Shown: positions 1 to 7,404 of the stretch, piece after piece
Numbering within the stretch: position 1 is the stretch's first letter
How the letters are laid out: every line of letters begins with the position of its first letter
Program-made: the position numbers and the translations under genes
DNA from: Sphingobium sp. WTD-1
GTDB lineage: Bacteria; Pseudomonadota; Alphaproteobacteria; Sphingomonadales; Sphingomonadaceae
Length of the DNA stretch: 64,000 bases
NCBI RefSeq assembly: GCF_030128825.1
Contig: NZ_CP119127.1
Span: 850,001 to 914,000 of the forward strand
Direction: 5' to 3'
The notes under the pieces: generated by a model
The model's input: only the letters and a program-made list of their open reading frames with translations
What the model was told of the DNA's origin: nothing
The model's database searches: none

Positions 1-507
1 GCCCTGGTCCTTGCTGCCCTGTCCCGCGACCATATAGGTGGCGATCGTCCAGGGACTGCCTGCAAAGCCCAGGAAGGTCACAGACGGGTCCAGCGCGGCC
101 TTCACCTGCCGCACCGTTTCATACACAGCCTCATATCGGCTGAAATCGGGTGTCAGCGCCGACAGGTCGGTCTCCGCCAGGATCGGGGCGAGACGCGGGC
201 CTTCGCCGGCCTCGAACCAGAGATCCTGTCCCATCGCATAGGGGACGATCAATATGTCGGAAAAGAGGATGGCGCCGTCGAAGCCGAAGCGGCGCAGCGG
301 CTGGAGCGTGACCTCTGCCGCGGCGGCGCTGTCATAGACCAGTTCGAGGAAGCCGCCCTTGTCGGCGCGAAGGGCGCGATATTCCGGCAGATAGCGGCCT
401 GCCTGGCGCATGAGCCACATCGGCGGGACGGGCGGCACCGCGCCGCGCAATACGGAAAGGAGCGGCTTGGCGCTGACTGCGCCGGCGTGAGCGTCGGGAC
501 CCGTCAT
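1..507 (-). CDS. hemE: Uroporphyrinogen decarboxylase, N-terminal part (runs off left edge)
   Basis: The minus strand reads from an ATG at 507 to the left edge without a stop, giving about 169 residues of a roughly 340-residue enzyme. Residues around 29-41 read [14 protein letters not shown], the signature of uroporphyrinogen decarboxylase, and further in come [18 protein letters not shown] and GEGPRLAPI. The enzyme removes four carboxyl groups from uroporphyrinogen III to give coproporphyrinogen III in cytosolic heme synthesis. It is transcribed away from the putative origin, and its promoter must lie in the 508-560 AT-rich stretch. In Caulobacter hemE flanks the chromosomal origin, which supports the oriC call. 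The C-terminal half is outside the window. Confidence 0.95.
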   Translation of the reverse strand, partial: MTGPDAHAGAVSAKPLLSVLRGAVPPVPPMWLMRQAGRYLPEYRALRADKGGFLELVYDSAAAAEVTLQPLRRFGFDGAILFSDILIVPYAMGQDLWFEAGEGPRLAPILAETDLSALTPDFSRYEAVYETVRQVKAALDPSVTFLGFAGSPWTIATYMVAGQGSKDQG

Positions 508-510
508 GAA

Positions 511-545
511 CTCTCTACTTTATAAAGATATTTAAAAAGGAATGT
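511..545. promoter_or_regulatory. AT-rich stretch: candidate DNA unwinding element / hemE promoter
   Basis: Between the hemE start and the DnaA boxes lies an A/T run, including TTTATAAAGATATTTAAAAA at 520-539, unlike the GC-rich surroundings. It sits at the edge of the box cluster, as unwinding elements usually do. It must also carry hemE promoter elements. A single TTAA at 532 followed seven bases later by TGTT is only a weak CtrA-like match. Confidence 0.45.
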
Positions 546-664
546 TGAGGTTGTTGGGCTGTTGGTTCGGGGGTTTATGCGCTGTCCCCGCTTTTGCCAA
601 CAGCTTGACTCCTGGAGTCACGCGATTCCGCGGCGAGTCATCTGAATCATCCCCATTACCCACA

Positions 665-714
665 GGCTGTGGATAAGATTCCGGCCCTGTTGAGAGGCTG
701 TGGATAAGATTCCG
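665..714. repeat. 19-bp direct repeat carrying DnaA box plus GANTC
   Basis: The 19-mer GGCTGTGGATAAGATTCCG occurs at 665-683 and exactly again at 696-714, a 31-bp period (about three helical turns). Each copy contains a perfect inverted DnaA box followed one base later by a GATTC (GANTC) methylation site. Confidence 0.9.
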
Positions 715-792
715 CTTTCTGGGGACGAAATGGGGCTGCAAAGTTATCCACAACTCTATCCCTTGCTTTATCCACAGGGGACTCACAGAGAT

Positions 793-1626
793 ATGCCTGT
801 GTCACGTATCCATCTTCACCTGCTTTCGGACTCCACCGGCGAGACGCTGGAGAATATCGCCAAGGCGGCGATCGGCCTGTTCGAGAATGTCGAGGCGATC
901 CGCCATTTCTGGCCGATGGTCCGATCCGAAGTGCATCTCGACCGGATCATGGAGGAGATATCCGCCCATCCCGGCCTGGTGCTGTTCACGCTTACCAACC
1001 ATGTGCTGCGACGGCGGCTGGAAACGCGCTGCCGCGCGCTCGGCCTGCCCCATGTCGCCGCGCTGGACAGCGTGGCCGATGCCCTGTCCAACATATTGGG
1101 GCAGGAAACCCGGACCCGGCCGGGCCGCAAGCATATCCTGGACGAAGCCTATTTCGCGCGGATCGAGGCGATCCAGTTCACCATCGCCCATGATGATGGC
1201 GTGGGACATGAGAATTGGGAGGAGGCCGATATCGTCCTGGCGGGGGTGTCGCGCGCGTCGAAGACGCCGACCTCCATCTATCTTGCCAATCGCGGCTACA
1301 AGACCGCCAATATCCCGCTGGTGCCGGAATCGCCGCCGCCGCGCAGCCTTTATGGCCTGAAGCATCCGATGGTGGTGGGGCTGACCATCAGTCCCGAGCG
1401 GTTGATCCAGATACGGCGCAACCGTTTGCTGTCGCTCAACCAGGCGCCAGAGACCGCCTATGTGGATAGCGACAAGGTGCAGGAGGAACTGGCCTTTGCC
1501 CGGCGCATGTTCGCCGACAATGGCTGGCCGGTGATCGACATGACCCGCCGGTCGATCGAGGAAGCGGCCGCCGCCATCATCAACCTGTTCAACGACCGCG
1601 AACTGGCGGAAGGAAATGAAGCATGA
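793..1626 (+). CDS. ppsR: Pyruvate, phosphate dikinase regulatory protein (DUF299 kinase/pyrophosphorylase)
   Basis: The product is a 277-residue bifunctional regulator that phosphorylates PPDK or PEP synthase with ADP and reverses this by phosphorolysis. LLSDSTGET lies near the N-terminus and the P-loop-like GVSRASKTPTSIYLA begins near residue 150, both hallmarks of the family. The frame is open further upstream to 700, but that extension would run through the DnaA boxes; the ATG at 793 gives MPVSRIHLHLLSDSTGET, the normal family start. It is first in a tight operon with maf (ATGA overlap) and aroE. Its place next to the origin matches the first gene of the Caulobacter chromosome. Confidence 0.93.
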   Translation: MPVSRIHLHLLSDSTGETLENIAKAAIGLFENVEAIRHFWPMVRSEVHLDRIMEEISAHPGLVLFTLTNHVLRRRLETRCRALGLPHVAALDSVADALSNILGQETRTRPGRKHILDEAYFARIEAIQFTIAHDDGVGHENWEEADIVLAGVSRASKTPTSIYLANRGYKTANIPLVPESPPPRSLYGLKHPMVVGLTISPERLIQIRRNRLLSLNQAPETAYVDSDKVQEELAFARRMFADNGWPVIDMTRRSIEEAAAAIINLFNDRELAEGNEA

Positions 1627-2216
1627 TCGTCCTAGCCTCGCAGAGCGCCAGCCGGCGCGCCATGCTGAGCGCGGCCGGTGTGCCGTTCGAGGCGCTGTCG
1701 CCGGGTGTGGATGAAGAGGCCGCCAAGGAAGCGCTGCGCGCCGATGGCCATGATGGCCGCGCGCTGGCCGATGCGCTGGCGGAGCTGAAGGCGCTCAAGG
1801 TGTCGCGCCGCGTGCCGGGCGCGCTGGTGCTGGGCTGTGACCAGACCCTGACTCTCGACGACGGGACGATGATCGACAAGGCGATCGACAAGGCGGATGC
1901 CGCGCGCATCCTGCGCCTGCTGTCGGGCCGGGTCCATCATCTCCACAGCGCGGCGGTGATCGTGCTCAACAATGAGCCGATCTGGCGCCATGTCGAGCGG
2001 GTGCGGATGACGGTGCGGCCGTTGTCGGACGGATTCATCGATTCCTATCTGGAGGACGACTGGGACGAATGCCAATGGTGCGTCGGCTGCTACCGGATCG
2101 AGGGGCCGGGCGCGCAACTGTTCGCCAGGGTGGAAGGCAGCCAGTTCGGTATCCAGGGCCTGCCGCTGCTGCCGCTGCTTGACTTCCTGCGCATAAGGGG
2201 CGTTCTGGCGTCATGA
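1623..2216 (+). CDS. maf: Maf-family nucleoside triphosphate pyrophosphatase
   Basis: A 197-residue Maf/HAM1-fold protein that hydrolyses non-canonical or excess nucleoside triphosphates to monophosphates. It begins MIVLASQSASRR, the conserved nucleotide-binding start (S/N-x-S-x-x-R), and carries GCDQ at about residues 71-74 with the catalytic Asp. The ATG overlaps the ppsR stop by four bases and its own stop overlaps aroE by four, so translation is probably coupled. The sequence does not settle whether it acts on dTTP/UTP or on other substrates. Confidence 0.9.
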   Translation: MIVLASQSASRRAMLSAAGVPFEALSPGVDEEAAKEALRADGHDGRALADALAELKALKVSRRVPGALVLGCDQTLTLDDGTMIDKAIDKADAARILRLLSGRVHHLHSAAVIVLNNEPIWRHVERVRMTVRPLSDGFIDSYLEDDWDECQWCVGCYRIEGPGAQLFARVEGSQFGIQGLPLLPLLDFLRIRGVLAS

Positions 2217-3052
2217 CCGACAAGCTTCCCTATGCCCCCCTCCCTTATGCAGAGGTGATCGGCGATCCGATCGACCACAGCAAATCGCCCCTTATCCACA
2301 ATTTCTGGCTGCAGGCGCTGGATATCGAGGCGGAGTATAAGAAGACTCATGTTACGCCCGAGGGGCTGTCCGCCTATTTCCTGCAGCGCCGGGCCGATCC
2401 CGACTGGCTGGGCTGCAATGTCACGATTCCTCACAAGATCGCGGTGATGGACTATACCGACGATCCGGGCGGCGTGCGCGACCGGATCGGTGCGATGAAC
2501 ACCATCGCCAGCGAGACCGCAGGGCCGCTGATCGGCACCAACACCGATGCCGGCGGATTCCTGCAGCCGCTGCTGCGCGATAAGTGGAAGGGCCGCCATG
2601 CGGTGCTGATCGGCGCGGGCGGCGCGGCGCGGGCGATCCTGTTCGCGCTCACCAGCCTGGGCGTGCCGGAGATCACGATCATGGCGCGCGACCCGGCCAA
2701 GGGACAGGCGCTGCTCGACCGGGCCGGGGTGAAGGGCAAGGTGATCGGCATGACCGATGCGCTGCCGGCCGCCGACTTGCTGGTCAACAGCACGTCGCTG
2801 GGCATGGTCGGCCAGCCGGTGCTGGATCTGGACCTGTCGCCGTTGCCGGGCAGCGCGACCGTCTATGACATTGTCTATGCGCCGCTGGAGACCGGGCTGC
2901 TGAAGGCGGCGCGCGACCGGGGCCTCAAGACTCTCGACGGGCTGGAAATGCTGATCGGCCAGGCGGCGCTGGCGTTCGACATCTTCTTCGATGCGGAGGC
3001 GCCGCGCGAGCTGGACGCGGAACTGCGCGCGCTGCTGCTGGCGGCGGACTGA
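2213..3052 (+). CDS. aroE: Shikimate dehydrogenase
   Basis: A 279-residue NADP-dependent enzyme reducing 3-dehydroshikimate to shikimate in aromatic amino acid synthesis. It shows GDPIDHSKSP near residue 17, NVTIPHK at about 69-75 with the catalytic Lys, NTDAGG near 110 with the catalytic Asp, and the nucleotide-binding loop GAGGAARA. The length is normal. It starts inside the maf stop codon (ATGA). A perfect DnaA box lies inside this gene at 2292-2300. Confidence 0.95.
   Translation: MTDKLPYAPLPYAEVIGDPIDHSKSPLIHNFWLQALDIEAEYKKTHVTPEGLSAYFLQRRADPDWLGCNVTIPHKIAVMDYTDDPGGVRDRIGAMNTIASETAGPLIGTNTDAGGFLQPLLRDKWKGRHAVLIGAGGAARAILFALTSLGVPEITIMARDPAKGQALLDRAGVKGKVIGMTDALPAADLLVNSTSLGMVGQPVLDLDLSPLPGSATVYDIVYAPLETGLLKAARDRGLKTLDGLEMLIGQAALAFDIFFDAEAPRELDAELRALLLAAD
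2292..2300 (+). other. Perfect DnaA box inside aroE
   Basis: TTATCCACA, identical to the boxes in the putative origin, occurs 1.5 kb from it within aroE coding sequence. It may be a titration site or chance. Confidence 0.5.
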
Positions 3053-3063
3053 ACGGCGACGGG

Positions 3064-3657
3064 GTGAAGATCTACGGCCTCACCGGCTCGATCGGCATGG
3101 GCAAGTCGGCGGTCGCGGCGATGTTTCGCCGCGAGGGCGTGCCGGTGTTCGATGCCGATGCCGAGGTGCATCGGCTGCAGGGGCCGGGCGGCCGGCTGAT
3201 CCCGGCAATCGAGGCGCGCTTCCCCGGCACCACTGGGCCGCAGGGCGTCGATCGGGCCAAGCTGGGCGCGGCGGTGTTTGGCCATCCCACCGAGCTTAAG
3301 GCGCTGGAGGCGATCGTCCATCCCGCCGTGGGTGAGTCGCGTCGGCGATTCCTCAAATGCCATCGGTCGCGCCAATTCGTGATTCTGGACGTGCCCCTGC
3401 TGTTCGAGACCGGGGGGCACCGGCGCATGGCCGGGATTATCGTGGTCAGTGCGCCCGCCTGGAAACAGCGGCGGCGGGTGTTGGCCCGGCCGGGCATGAC
3501 GGTGGCAAAATTTCGCAGAATCCTGCACTTGCAGCTGCCCGATGCTGAAAAGCGGCTAAGGGCAGACTATATCATCAACACGGGTACGACATTTGCCGCG
3601 ACCCGGGCACAGGTCAGGCGTCTGGTCGCTTGCCTTGGCGCCCGGACAGGCAGATAA
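3064..3657 (+). CDS. coaE: Dephospho-CoA kinase
   Basis: A 197-residue P-loop kinase catalysing the last step of coenzyme A synthesis. Residues 6-15 read LTGSIGMGKS (Walker A), followed by FDADAEVHRL, where family members bind the acceptor, and later DVPLLFETG. It uses a GTG start 11 bp after aroE. This gene is next to dnaQ, as in other alphaproteobacteria. The length is typical, with no sign of truncation. Confidence 0.92.
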   Translation: MKIYGLTGSIGMGKSAVAAMFRREGVPVFDADAEVHRLQGPGGRLIPAIEARFPGTTGPQGVDRAKLGAAVFGHPTELKALEAIVHPAVGESRRRFLKCHRSRQFVILDVPLLFETGGHRRMAGIIVVSAPAWKQRRRVLARPGMTVAKFRRILHLQLPDAEKRLRADYIINTGTTFAATRAQVRRLVACLGARTGR

Positions 3658-3689
3658 GTAGAGTCATAGAGAGTCGGTTCAAAAGGGCG

Positions 3690-4391
3690 ATGCGCGAGAT
3701 CATTTTCGACACCGAAACGACGGGATTTGATCCGGCATCCGGCGATCGGCTGGTCGAAATCGGGTGCATAGAGCTTATCAATCGCGTGCCGACCGGCCGC
3801 ACCTTCCACGCTTATTATAATCCACAGCGCGACATGCCCTCCGCCGCCGAGGCGGTGCATGGCCTGTCGAGCCAGTTCCTGTCGGACAAGCCGCTGTTCC
3901 GCGAGGGCGTGGCCGAACTGATGGATTTCCTGGAGGACAGCCCGCTGGTCGCGCATAATGCGCGCTTCGACTTCGGATTCCTCAATCACGAATTGAAGCT
4001 GTGCGCGCGCGACGCCGTATCGATGGACCGGATGATCGATACGGTCGCGATCGCCCGCACCCTGCATCCCGGCGCCAAGCACAGCCTGGACGCGCTCTGC
4101 ACCCGTTACGGCATCGATCGCAGCCATCGCGTCAAGCATGGCGCGCTGCTCGACGCCGAACTGCTGGCGCAGCTCTATGTCGAATTGACCGGCGGCCGTC
4201 AGATCGGCCTGGGTCTTGCACAGGAGGAAGTCAAAGAGATCGTCAGGGTGGAACTGACGGAAACCGCCGTTGTTCGCCCTGTTCGTCCCGCGCGCGTCTT
4301 CACGGCGAGCGCGGAGGAGCTGGAGAGGCATGCCGCTTTCGTCGCGAAGCTGGACAAGCCGCTCTGGCTTGAGGAGGCACCGCCGGCCTGA
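3690..4391 (+). CDS. dnaQ: DNA polymerase III epsilon subunit (proofreading exonuclease)
   Basis: A 233-residue DEDDh 3'-5' exonuclease. Exo I is IIFDTETTGFDP (Asp7, Glu9), Exo II lies in HNARFDFGFLNHE near residue 90, and Exo III is HRVKHGALLDAELL near residue 148 with the catalytic His and Asp. The frame opens upstream inside coaE, but ATG 3690 gives the standard MREIIFDTETTG start and is preceded by AAAAGGG. The C-terminal tail probably carries the alpha-subunit contact. It is the last gene of the origin-proximal operon. Confidence 0.94.
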   Translation: MREIIFDTETTGFDPASGDRLVEIGCIELINRVPTGRTFHAYYNPQRDMPSAAEAVHGLSSQFLSDKPLFREGVAELMDFLEDSPLVAHNARFDFGFLNHELKLCARDAVSMDRMIDTVAIARTLHPGAKHSLDALCTRYGIDRSHRVKHGALLDAELLAQLYVELTGGRQIGLGLAQEEVKEIVRVELTETAVVRPVRPARVFTASAEELERHAAFVAKLDKPLWLEEAPPA

Positions 4392-4462
4392 ACCTGCCGG
4401 CGTCTGCCACGTGCCAACCGGGCCGCTGATCCGGCGACCCGGCAAGAATAAGGAGAAGGCAT

Positions 4463-5056
4463 ATGGATATTCGTATTTCCGGGCATCAGGTTGAGACGGG
4501 CGAGGCGCTCAAGCAGCACGTCAGCGACCGGCTGGAAGCGATAGCCGAGAAATATTTCTCCCGCACGATTTCCGCCCAGGTCACCTTTCGTCCGGCCCCG
4601 CATGGTGCCTTCCATTGTGACATTGTCTGCCATGTGATGACCGGCCTGATCCTGAAGGGCGCCGGCGAGGCGCAGGAGGCGCATCCCGCCTTCGACCAGG
4701 CATCGGACCGGATCGAGAAGCAGCTGCGCCGCTATATGCGCCGCCTGAAGGATCGCAGCATCCAGGCCGCCGCGGCCGAAGCGCAGCGCGCCAATGGCTA
4801 TAGTGTGGATGATATTGATGGTGCGGGTTACACCATCTTTGCTGCCGGTGTGGACGAGGAAGAGGCGGCCGATGCCCCCCTGATCGTTGCCGAAACGCGG
4901 GTCGATATTCCCGAAGCCAGCGTGTCCGACGCGGTGATGATGCTGGACCTGCGCAACACCAATGCCCTGCTGTTCCTCAACGCCGGGACCGCCGCCTATA
5001 ACATGGTCTATCGTCGCCAGGACGGCACGATCGGCTGGGTCGAGCCGCGCGGCTGA
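4463..5056 (+). CDS. hpf: Ribosome hibernation-promoting factor, long form
   Basis: A 197-residue protein with an N-terminal S30AE domain (MDIRISGHQVETGEALKQHV onward, residues 1 to about 105) and a separate C-terminal domain (about 135-190) of the dimerising long HPF type. The long form pairs 70S ribosomes into inactive 100S particles in starvation. An AAGGAG ribosome site sits seven bases before the ATG. The ptsN gene follows 130 bp downstream, an arrangement common in proteobacteria, where both often lie beside rpoN; rpoN is not seen here. Confidence 0.92.
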   Translation: MDIRISGHQVETGEALKQHVSDRLEAIAEKYFSRTISAQVTFRPAPHGAFHCDIVCHVMTGLILKGAGEAQEAHPAFDQASDRIEKQLRRYMRRLKDRSIQAAAAEAQRANGYSVDDIDGAGYTIFAAGVDEEEAADAPLIVAETRVDIPEASVSDAVMMLDLRNTNALLFLNAGTAAYNMVYRRQDGTIGWVEPRG

Positions 5057-5071
5057 CGCCTCTCCTACCTG

Positions 5072-5103
5072 GGCCGCCTGTTGACCTCTAGGTGCAGGCG
5101 GCC
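5072..5103. terminator. Hairpin between hpf and ptsN
   Basis: GGCCGCCTG at 5072-5080 pairs perfectly with CAGGCGGCC at 5095-5103 around a 14-nt loop. No T-run follows, so it may be a weak or Rho-assisted terminator or an mRNA-stabilising end of hpf. Confidence 0.45.
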
Positions 5104-5186
5104 TATGGGGCCGGGCTTTAGTTTCTCCGAGCAACGCGCATTTTTTTCGACAGGCTGGGCGCGCCTCGGCTGCCCCCGGAAGTAAA

Positions 5187-5654
5187 ATGGTGCATTTCAA
5201 CGATATTGTCTCGCCGGACGCGCTGGCCACCGAGGTGACTGTGAACGGCAAGAAGATGCTGTTCCAGAAGATCGCGGCTCTGGCGGCGCAATCCTATGGC
5301 GTGGATGCCGAAGCGGCCGCCGATGCGCTGCTGGAGCGCGAGCGTCTGGGCTCCACCGGCTTCGGTGGCGGCGTTGCCATTCCCCATGCCAAGCTGCCGG
5401 GCCTCGACCGCATGTGCGGCGTGGTCGTGCTGCTCGATCCGCCGGCGCCGTTCGACGCGGTCGATGATGCGCCGGTCGATATCGTGTTTGCCCTGCTGTC
5501 GCCGCAGGACAGCGGCGCCGAGCATTTGAAGACGCTGGCGCGTGTATCCCGCTATCTGCGCGACGAGGCGCAGGTGACGCGCCTGCGCGGTGCCAAGTCG
5601 GCCGAGGCGCTGCATGCGCTGCTGGCCGGTGGTGAGGCGCGTGACGCCGCCTGA
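5187..5654 (+). CDS. ptsN: PTS IIA-like nitrogen regulatory protein
   Basis: A 155-residue EIIA-Ntr protein. GGVAIPHAKL at residues 61-70 contains the phosphorylatable His67. It is the terminal phosphate acceptor of the nitrogen PTS, linking carbon and nitrogen status to K+ transport and stringent signalling; partners PtsP and NPr are not in this window. The following thioesterase gene overlaps it by 14 bp, so expression is probably linked. Length and motif are typical. Confidence 0.92.
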   Translation: MVHFNDIVSPDALATEVTVNGKKMLFQKIAALAAQSYGVDAEAAADALLERERLGSTGFGGGVAIPHAKLPGLDRMCGVVVLLDPPAPFDAVDDAPVDIVFALLSPQDSGAEHLKTLARVSRYLRDEAQVTRLRGAKSAEALHALLAGGEARDAA

Positions 5655-6111
5655 GGCCGCCGCGCTCGCCAGTGGCGAGGCGGCGCATTTTCGCGCGCTG
5701 GAGCAGCTCTACAACAGCGCGCCGATCAACGACCTGTTTCTGTCGACGCTCCGCATATCGGAACCGGGTCGGTCGGTGATCGATTTCGAGGTCGACGAGC
5801 GGCATTTCCATGCCGCCGGCGCGGTGCATGGCACCGTCTATTTCAAGATGCTGGACGATGCGGCCTTCTATGCCGCCAACAGCCTGGTCAGCGACCGTTT
5901 CCTGCTGACCACCGCCTTCAACCTGCTGTTCACCCGGCCGATCGGCCCTGGAAAGCTGCGCGCCGAGGGGCGCTGGATCAGCGGCAAGCGCCGCGTCTAT
6001 GTCGCCGAGGCGAGTATTCTCGATTCGGACGGGGAAGAGGTGGGCCGGGGCACCGGCACCTTCATGCGGTCACAGATTCCGCTGTCATCGCTGCCGGGAT
6101 ATCATGGCTGA
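5641..6111 (+). CDS. PaaI-type hotdog-fold thioesterase
   Basis: A 156-residue single hotdog domain. VDERHFHAAGAVHGTVYFKMLDDAA contains the HGxxxxxxDD-like pattern of PaaI thioesterases, which hydrolyse acyl- or aryl-CoA; the substrate cannot be read from sequence. I chose GTG 5641, which overlaps the ptsN stop; the upstream ATG in the same frame would give a low-complexity Arg-rich extension. The stop overlaps the next gene by eight bases. This gene appears to be translated as a unit with ptsN and the DUF1491 gene. Confidence 0.8.
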   Translation: MTPPEAAALASGEAAHFRALEQLYNSAPINDLFLSTLRISEPGRSVIDFEVDERHFHAAGAVHGTVYFKMLDDAAFYAANSLVSDRFLLTTAFNLLFTRPIGPGKLRAEGRWISGKRRVYVAEASILDSDGEEVGRGTGTFMRSQIPLSSLPGYHG

Positions 6112-6454
6112 GGATAGTCCGGCCGCGCGGCTGACCAGCGCAATGCTGGTCGGCGCGCTGGTGAAGCGGGTGAATGCCGCCGGCGGCTTTGCCATGATCT
6201 TGGCCAAGGGCGACGAGATGAGCGGCGTCGTCCTGGTCCAGGTGATGGACAAGGGGCGGGAATCCGCAATTTTCGAGCGGGTATCGAACTTTCGCGGCGG
6301 CCATGCATTGATGCGCTGTGGACCCCCTGCGGAAGAGGGGCCTCAGGCGTTCGCTGCCTATGCCGAACGCCGGCGCAGGTCGGACCCCGACCTGTGGCTG
6401 GTGGAGCTTGATATCGCGGATGCGGAACGGTTCGCCGCTCAAACGATCTGCTGA
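6104..6454 (+). CDS. DUF1491 family protein
   Basis: A 116-residue protein with TSAMLVGALVKRVNAAGGFAM near the start and DPDLWLVELDIADAERF near the end, the pattern of alphaproteobacterial DUF1491 proteins. The function is unknown. No signal peptide or membrane segment is visible, so it is presumably cytosolic. The ATG lies within the thioesterase stop region, so the two are probably co-translated. The downstream 175-bp gap to the hydrolase shows no clear terminator. Confidence 0.75.
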   Translation: MAEDSPAARLTSAMLVGALVKRVNAAGGFAMILAKGDEMSGVVLVQVMDKGRESAIFERVSNFRGGHALMRCGPPAEEGPQAFAAYAERRRRSDPDLWLVELDIADAERFAAQTIC

Positions 6455-6629
6455 TCGTTGACTCCTTGCACGCGCGCGGGCAATGGCGGCCAACGCTGAA
6501 CGCGCAGGTTGCCTGCATTCGTCCATGGGGGGCGGGCCGGTAAACACGCAGACGGGGGGCGGCCGAACGTCACAGAATATCGGTTACAATCGACGTTTCT
6601 GGCCAATAACCGCACGATTTTGAGCAATA

Positions 6630-7301
6630 ATGAGTTTTCGTCTGAAGGCCGCGATCATCGCGGCATTTACGCTGTCGGCCGCTGCGGCTGTTACGGCGTC
6701 GGACATGTCGAGCGCCAGCGAGGCCTCCCTGTCCACGGTTTCCCTGCCGGAAACCGCCGCGCTGACTAGCGCACCCACGGCCGGCACCAAGCCAGCCGTC
6801 GTTTTCGCTGCGCCGCAAGAAGTCGCGCAGTCGCTGGATTCCGGCTCCAAGGCTGGCAGCAATTTTTCGACCGATACTGAGCCCAAGGCCGAGACCCTGG
6901 CAGCCCTGGTTGATGCGCAAGGCGCTCCCGAGGATGTCGAAGGCGACATGAAGTGCCTGGCCGGTGCGGTCTATTTCGAATCCAAGGGTGAAACGCTGGA
7001 GGGCCAGCTGGCCGTTGCCCGCGTCATCATCAACCGCGCCAAGTCGGGCCGCTTCGCTAGCAGCCTGTGCGGTGTCATCTATCAGCCGAGCCAGTTCAGC
7101 TTCGTGCGTGGTCACGGCATGCCGCCGATCAACATCGCCAGCGATTCCTGGCGCGAGGCGGTTGCGATCGCGCAGATCGCCCTGGACGACAGCTGGGACA
7201 GCCAGGCCGAAGGCGCGCTGTTCTTCCATGCCCGCCGCGTGTCGCCGGGCTGGGGCAAGACCAAGCTGGCGTCGATCGACAATCACGTCTTCTATCGCTG
7301 A
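6630..7301 (+). CDS. Exported cell wall hydrolase, SleB-like (Hydrolase_2)
   Basis: A 223-residue protein with an N-terminal export signal (residues 1 to about 24, basic start then Ala-rich core), a low-complexity Ser/Ala/Thr linker to about residue 100, and a C-terminal hydrolase domain beginning CLAGAVYFESKGE (Glu117 is a candidate catalytic acid) and ending in SIDNHVFYR. The family cleaves peptidoglycan, as in SleB-type lytic enzymes. It probably acts in the periplasm on the murein. It stands alone, followed by a strong terminator. Confidence 0.88.
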   Translation: MSFRLKAAIIAAFTLSAAAAVTASDMSSASEASLSTVSLPETAALTSAPTAGTKPAVVFAAPQEVAQSLDSGSKAGSNFSTDTEPKAETLAALVDAQGAPEDVEGDMKCLAGAVYFESKGETLEGQLAVARVIINRAKSGRFASSLCGVIYQPSQFSFVRGHGMPPINIASDSWREAVAIAQIALDDSWDSQAEGALFFHARRVSPGWGKTKLASIDNHVFYR

Positions 7302-7337
7302 TCCGCGCTCACCGCGCGACAGTGACGCCCTTTTGAA

Positions 7338-7377
7338 GGCCGGTTCGGACCCCATGTCCGAATCGGTCTTTTCTTTT
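7338..7377 (+). terminator. Rho-independent terminator after the SleB-like gene
   Basis: GGCCGGTTCGGAC at 7338-7350 pairs with GTCCGAATCGGTC at 7356-7368 (11 of 13 Watson-Crick, the rest G-U) around a CCCAT loop, followed by TTTTCTTTT. Confidence 0.9.
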
Positions 7378-7392
7378 GTTCTCTTCTTGTTC
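7378..7392 (+). promoter_or_regulatory. Alphaproteobacterial SOS box (LexA operator)
   Basis: GTTCTCTTCTTGTTC matches GTTC-N7-GTTC, the alphaproteobacterial LexA consensus, exactly. It lies 12 bp upstream of the mmcB ATG, in position to block its promoter or initiation. Confidence 0.85.
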
Positions 7393-7404
7393 TAGTCTGG
7401 TGCC

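Larger units (their letters stand above)
508..792. other. oriC: Putative chromosomal replication origin (oriC)
   Basis: This 285-bp gene-free interval separates divergent hemE and ppsR, the position of the Caulobacter origin. It holds four perfect DnaA boxes: TGTGGATAA at 668-676 and 699-707 (minus orientation) and TTATCCACA at 744-752 and 768-776 (plus). A near-perfect TTACCCACA sits at 656-664. Eight GANTC sites start at 607, 615, 624, 635, 644, 677, 708 and 780. A perfect 15-bp palindrome TGACTCCTGGAGTCA lies at 606-620, and an AT-rich stretch at 511-545 could be the unwinding element. I infer origin function from context and box density; no GC-skew computation was possible. Confidence 0.8.

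Noticed and set aside
532..546. CtrA-binding site in the origin
   Set aside because: Only one TTAA with a TGTT at the right spacing, not TTAA-N7-TTAA; too weak to call.
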